Assembly (NCBI RefSeq): GCF_004309355.1
Contig: NZ_BJCC01000006.1
Span: forward strand, 1-64,000
Length of the DNA stretch: 64,000 nt
Reading direction: 5' to 3'
DNA from: Enterococcus florum
GTDB taxonomy: Bacteria; Bacillota; Bacilli; Lactobacillales; Enterococcaceae
The position numbers were made by a program, and so were the translations under genes. Of the stretch, positions 63,907-64,000 are shown in pieces (the first letter of the stretch is position 1; each line of letters starts with the position of its first letter). Below the pieces are notes generated by a model, which saw only the letters and a list, made by a program, of their open reading frames with translations, was not told the origin of the DNA and searched no databases.

Positions 63907-64000
63907 ATGAATTCGTTGAAATTAACAGAAGTGTCCCAAAACAATTTAAAAAAGATCTCTTTGGAGCTGCAGAAGAATCAACTGATCGTTTTTACAGGAG
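63907..64000 (+). CDS. UvrA-like ABC ATPase, partial at the window end
   Basis: The first 31 codons read MNSLKLTEVSQNNLKKISLELQ and continue to a Walker A approach (NQLIVFTG) that is cut by the window edge. The 'NNLK.IS.E....LIVFTG' pattern is that of UvrA and of short UvrA-like resistance proteins. GGGGGAG lies ahead of the ATG. The MerR-type promoter favours a drug-inducible UvrA paralogue over the repair enzyme itself. Confidence 0.65.
   Translation, partial: MNSLKLTEVSQNNLKKISLELQKNQLIVFTG

Overview
The window looks like a chromosomal segment of an Enterococcus or a close relative. The evidence is the housekeeping run rpsB-tsf-pyrH-frr-uppS-cdsA-rseP(eep)-polC-rimP-nusA-rnpM-ylxQ-infB-rbfA-truB-ribF, the absence of dxr between cdsA and rseP (as in mevalonate-using lactic acid bacteria), gram-positive PolC, strong AGGAGG-type ribosome sites with several TTG/GTG starts, and an IS4-type transposase remnant.

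Layout. 1-1250: decayed IS4-family element. 1628-4912: an arylsulfotransferase-like protein fused to a thioredoxin-like domain, followed by a DASS/SLC13-type permease. 5255-13892: a sugar catabolic block (TIM-barrel isomerase, ROK kinase, then from its own promoter a C-glycoside deglycosidase beta and alpha subunit, lactonase-type propeller, two Gfo/Idh/MocA oxidoreductases and an MFS carrier). 14077-16521: an AraC regulator fused to a GH39-like domain that appears to have lost its acid/base residue. 16773-19684: a glucoside-type PTS EIIABC, a HAD phosphatase and a 52-residue protein. 20791-27051: a 2086-residue repeat-built surface protein. 27424-33324: HAD hydrolase, MATE exporter with an attenuator-like leader, deoC-like aldolase, and a divergent alpha/beta hydrolase-TetR pair. 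33363-38626 (minus): a complete 2-aminoethylphosphonate uptake and degradation operon. 38824-39668: a broken BMP-type lipoprotein. 39777-62046: argR and the conserved housekeeping cluster. 62552-64000: a membrane acyltransferase and the start of a UvrA-like gene behind a MerR-type promoter.

How the genes work together. The most notable system is 7436-13892. The two adjacent genes for the C-C bond cleaving enzyme of the DfgA/DfgB (DgpB/DgpC) type, with oxidoreductases that could make the 3-keto sugar the enzyme needs, predict removal of C-linked glucose from plant polyphenols such as puerarin or orientin. The nearby AraC-GH39 sensor-like regulator fits a role in glycoside sensing. The PTS plus HAD phosphatase, with no phospho-glucosidase nearby, could import and dephosphorylate a C-glucoside; this last step is inference. 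The phosphonate operon would release phosphate, acetaldehyde and alanine from 2-aminoethylphosphonate. The housekeeping part is ordinary except that proS is missing between rseP and polC, infB carries a 54-bp tandem repeat, and a hypothetical gene plus a Na+/H+ antiporter sit between rbfA and truB.
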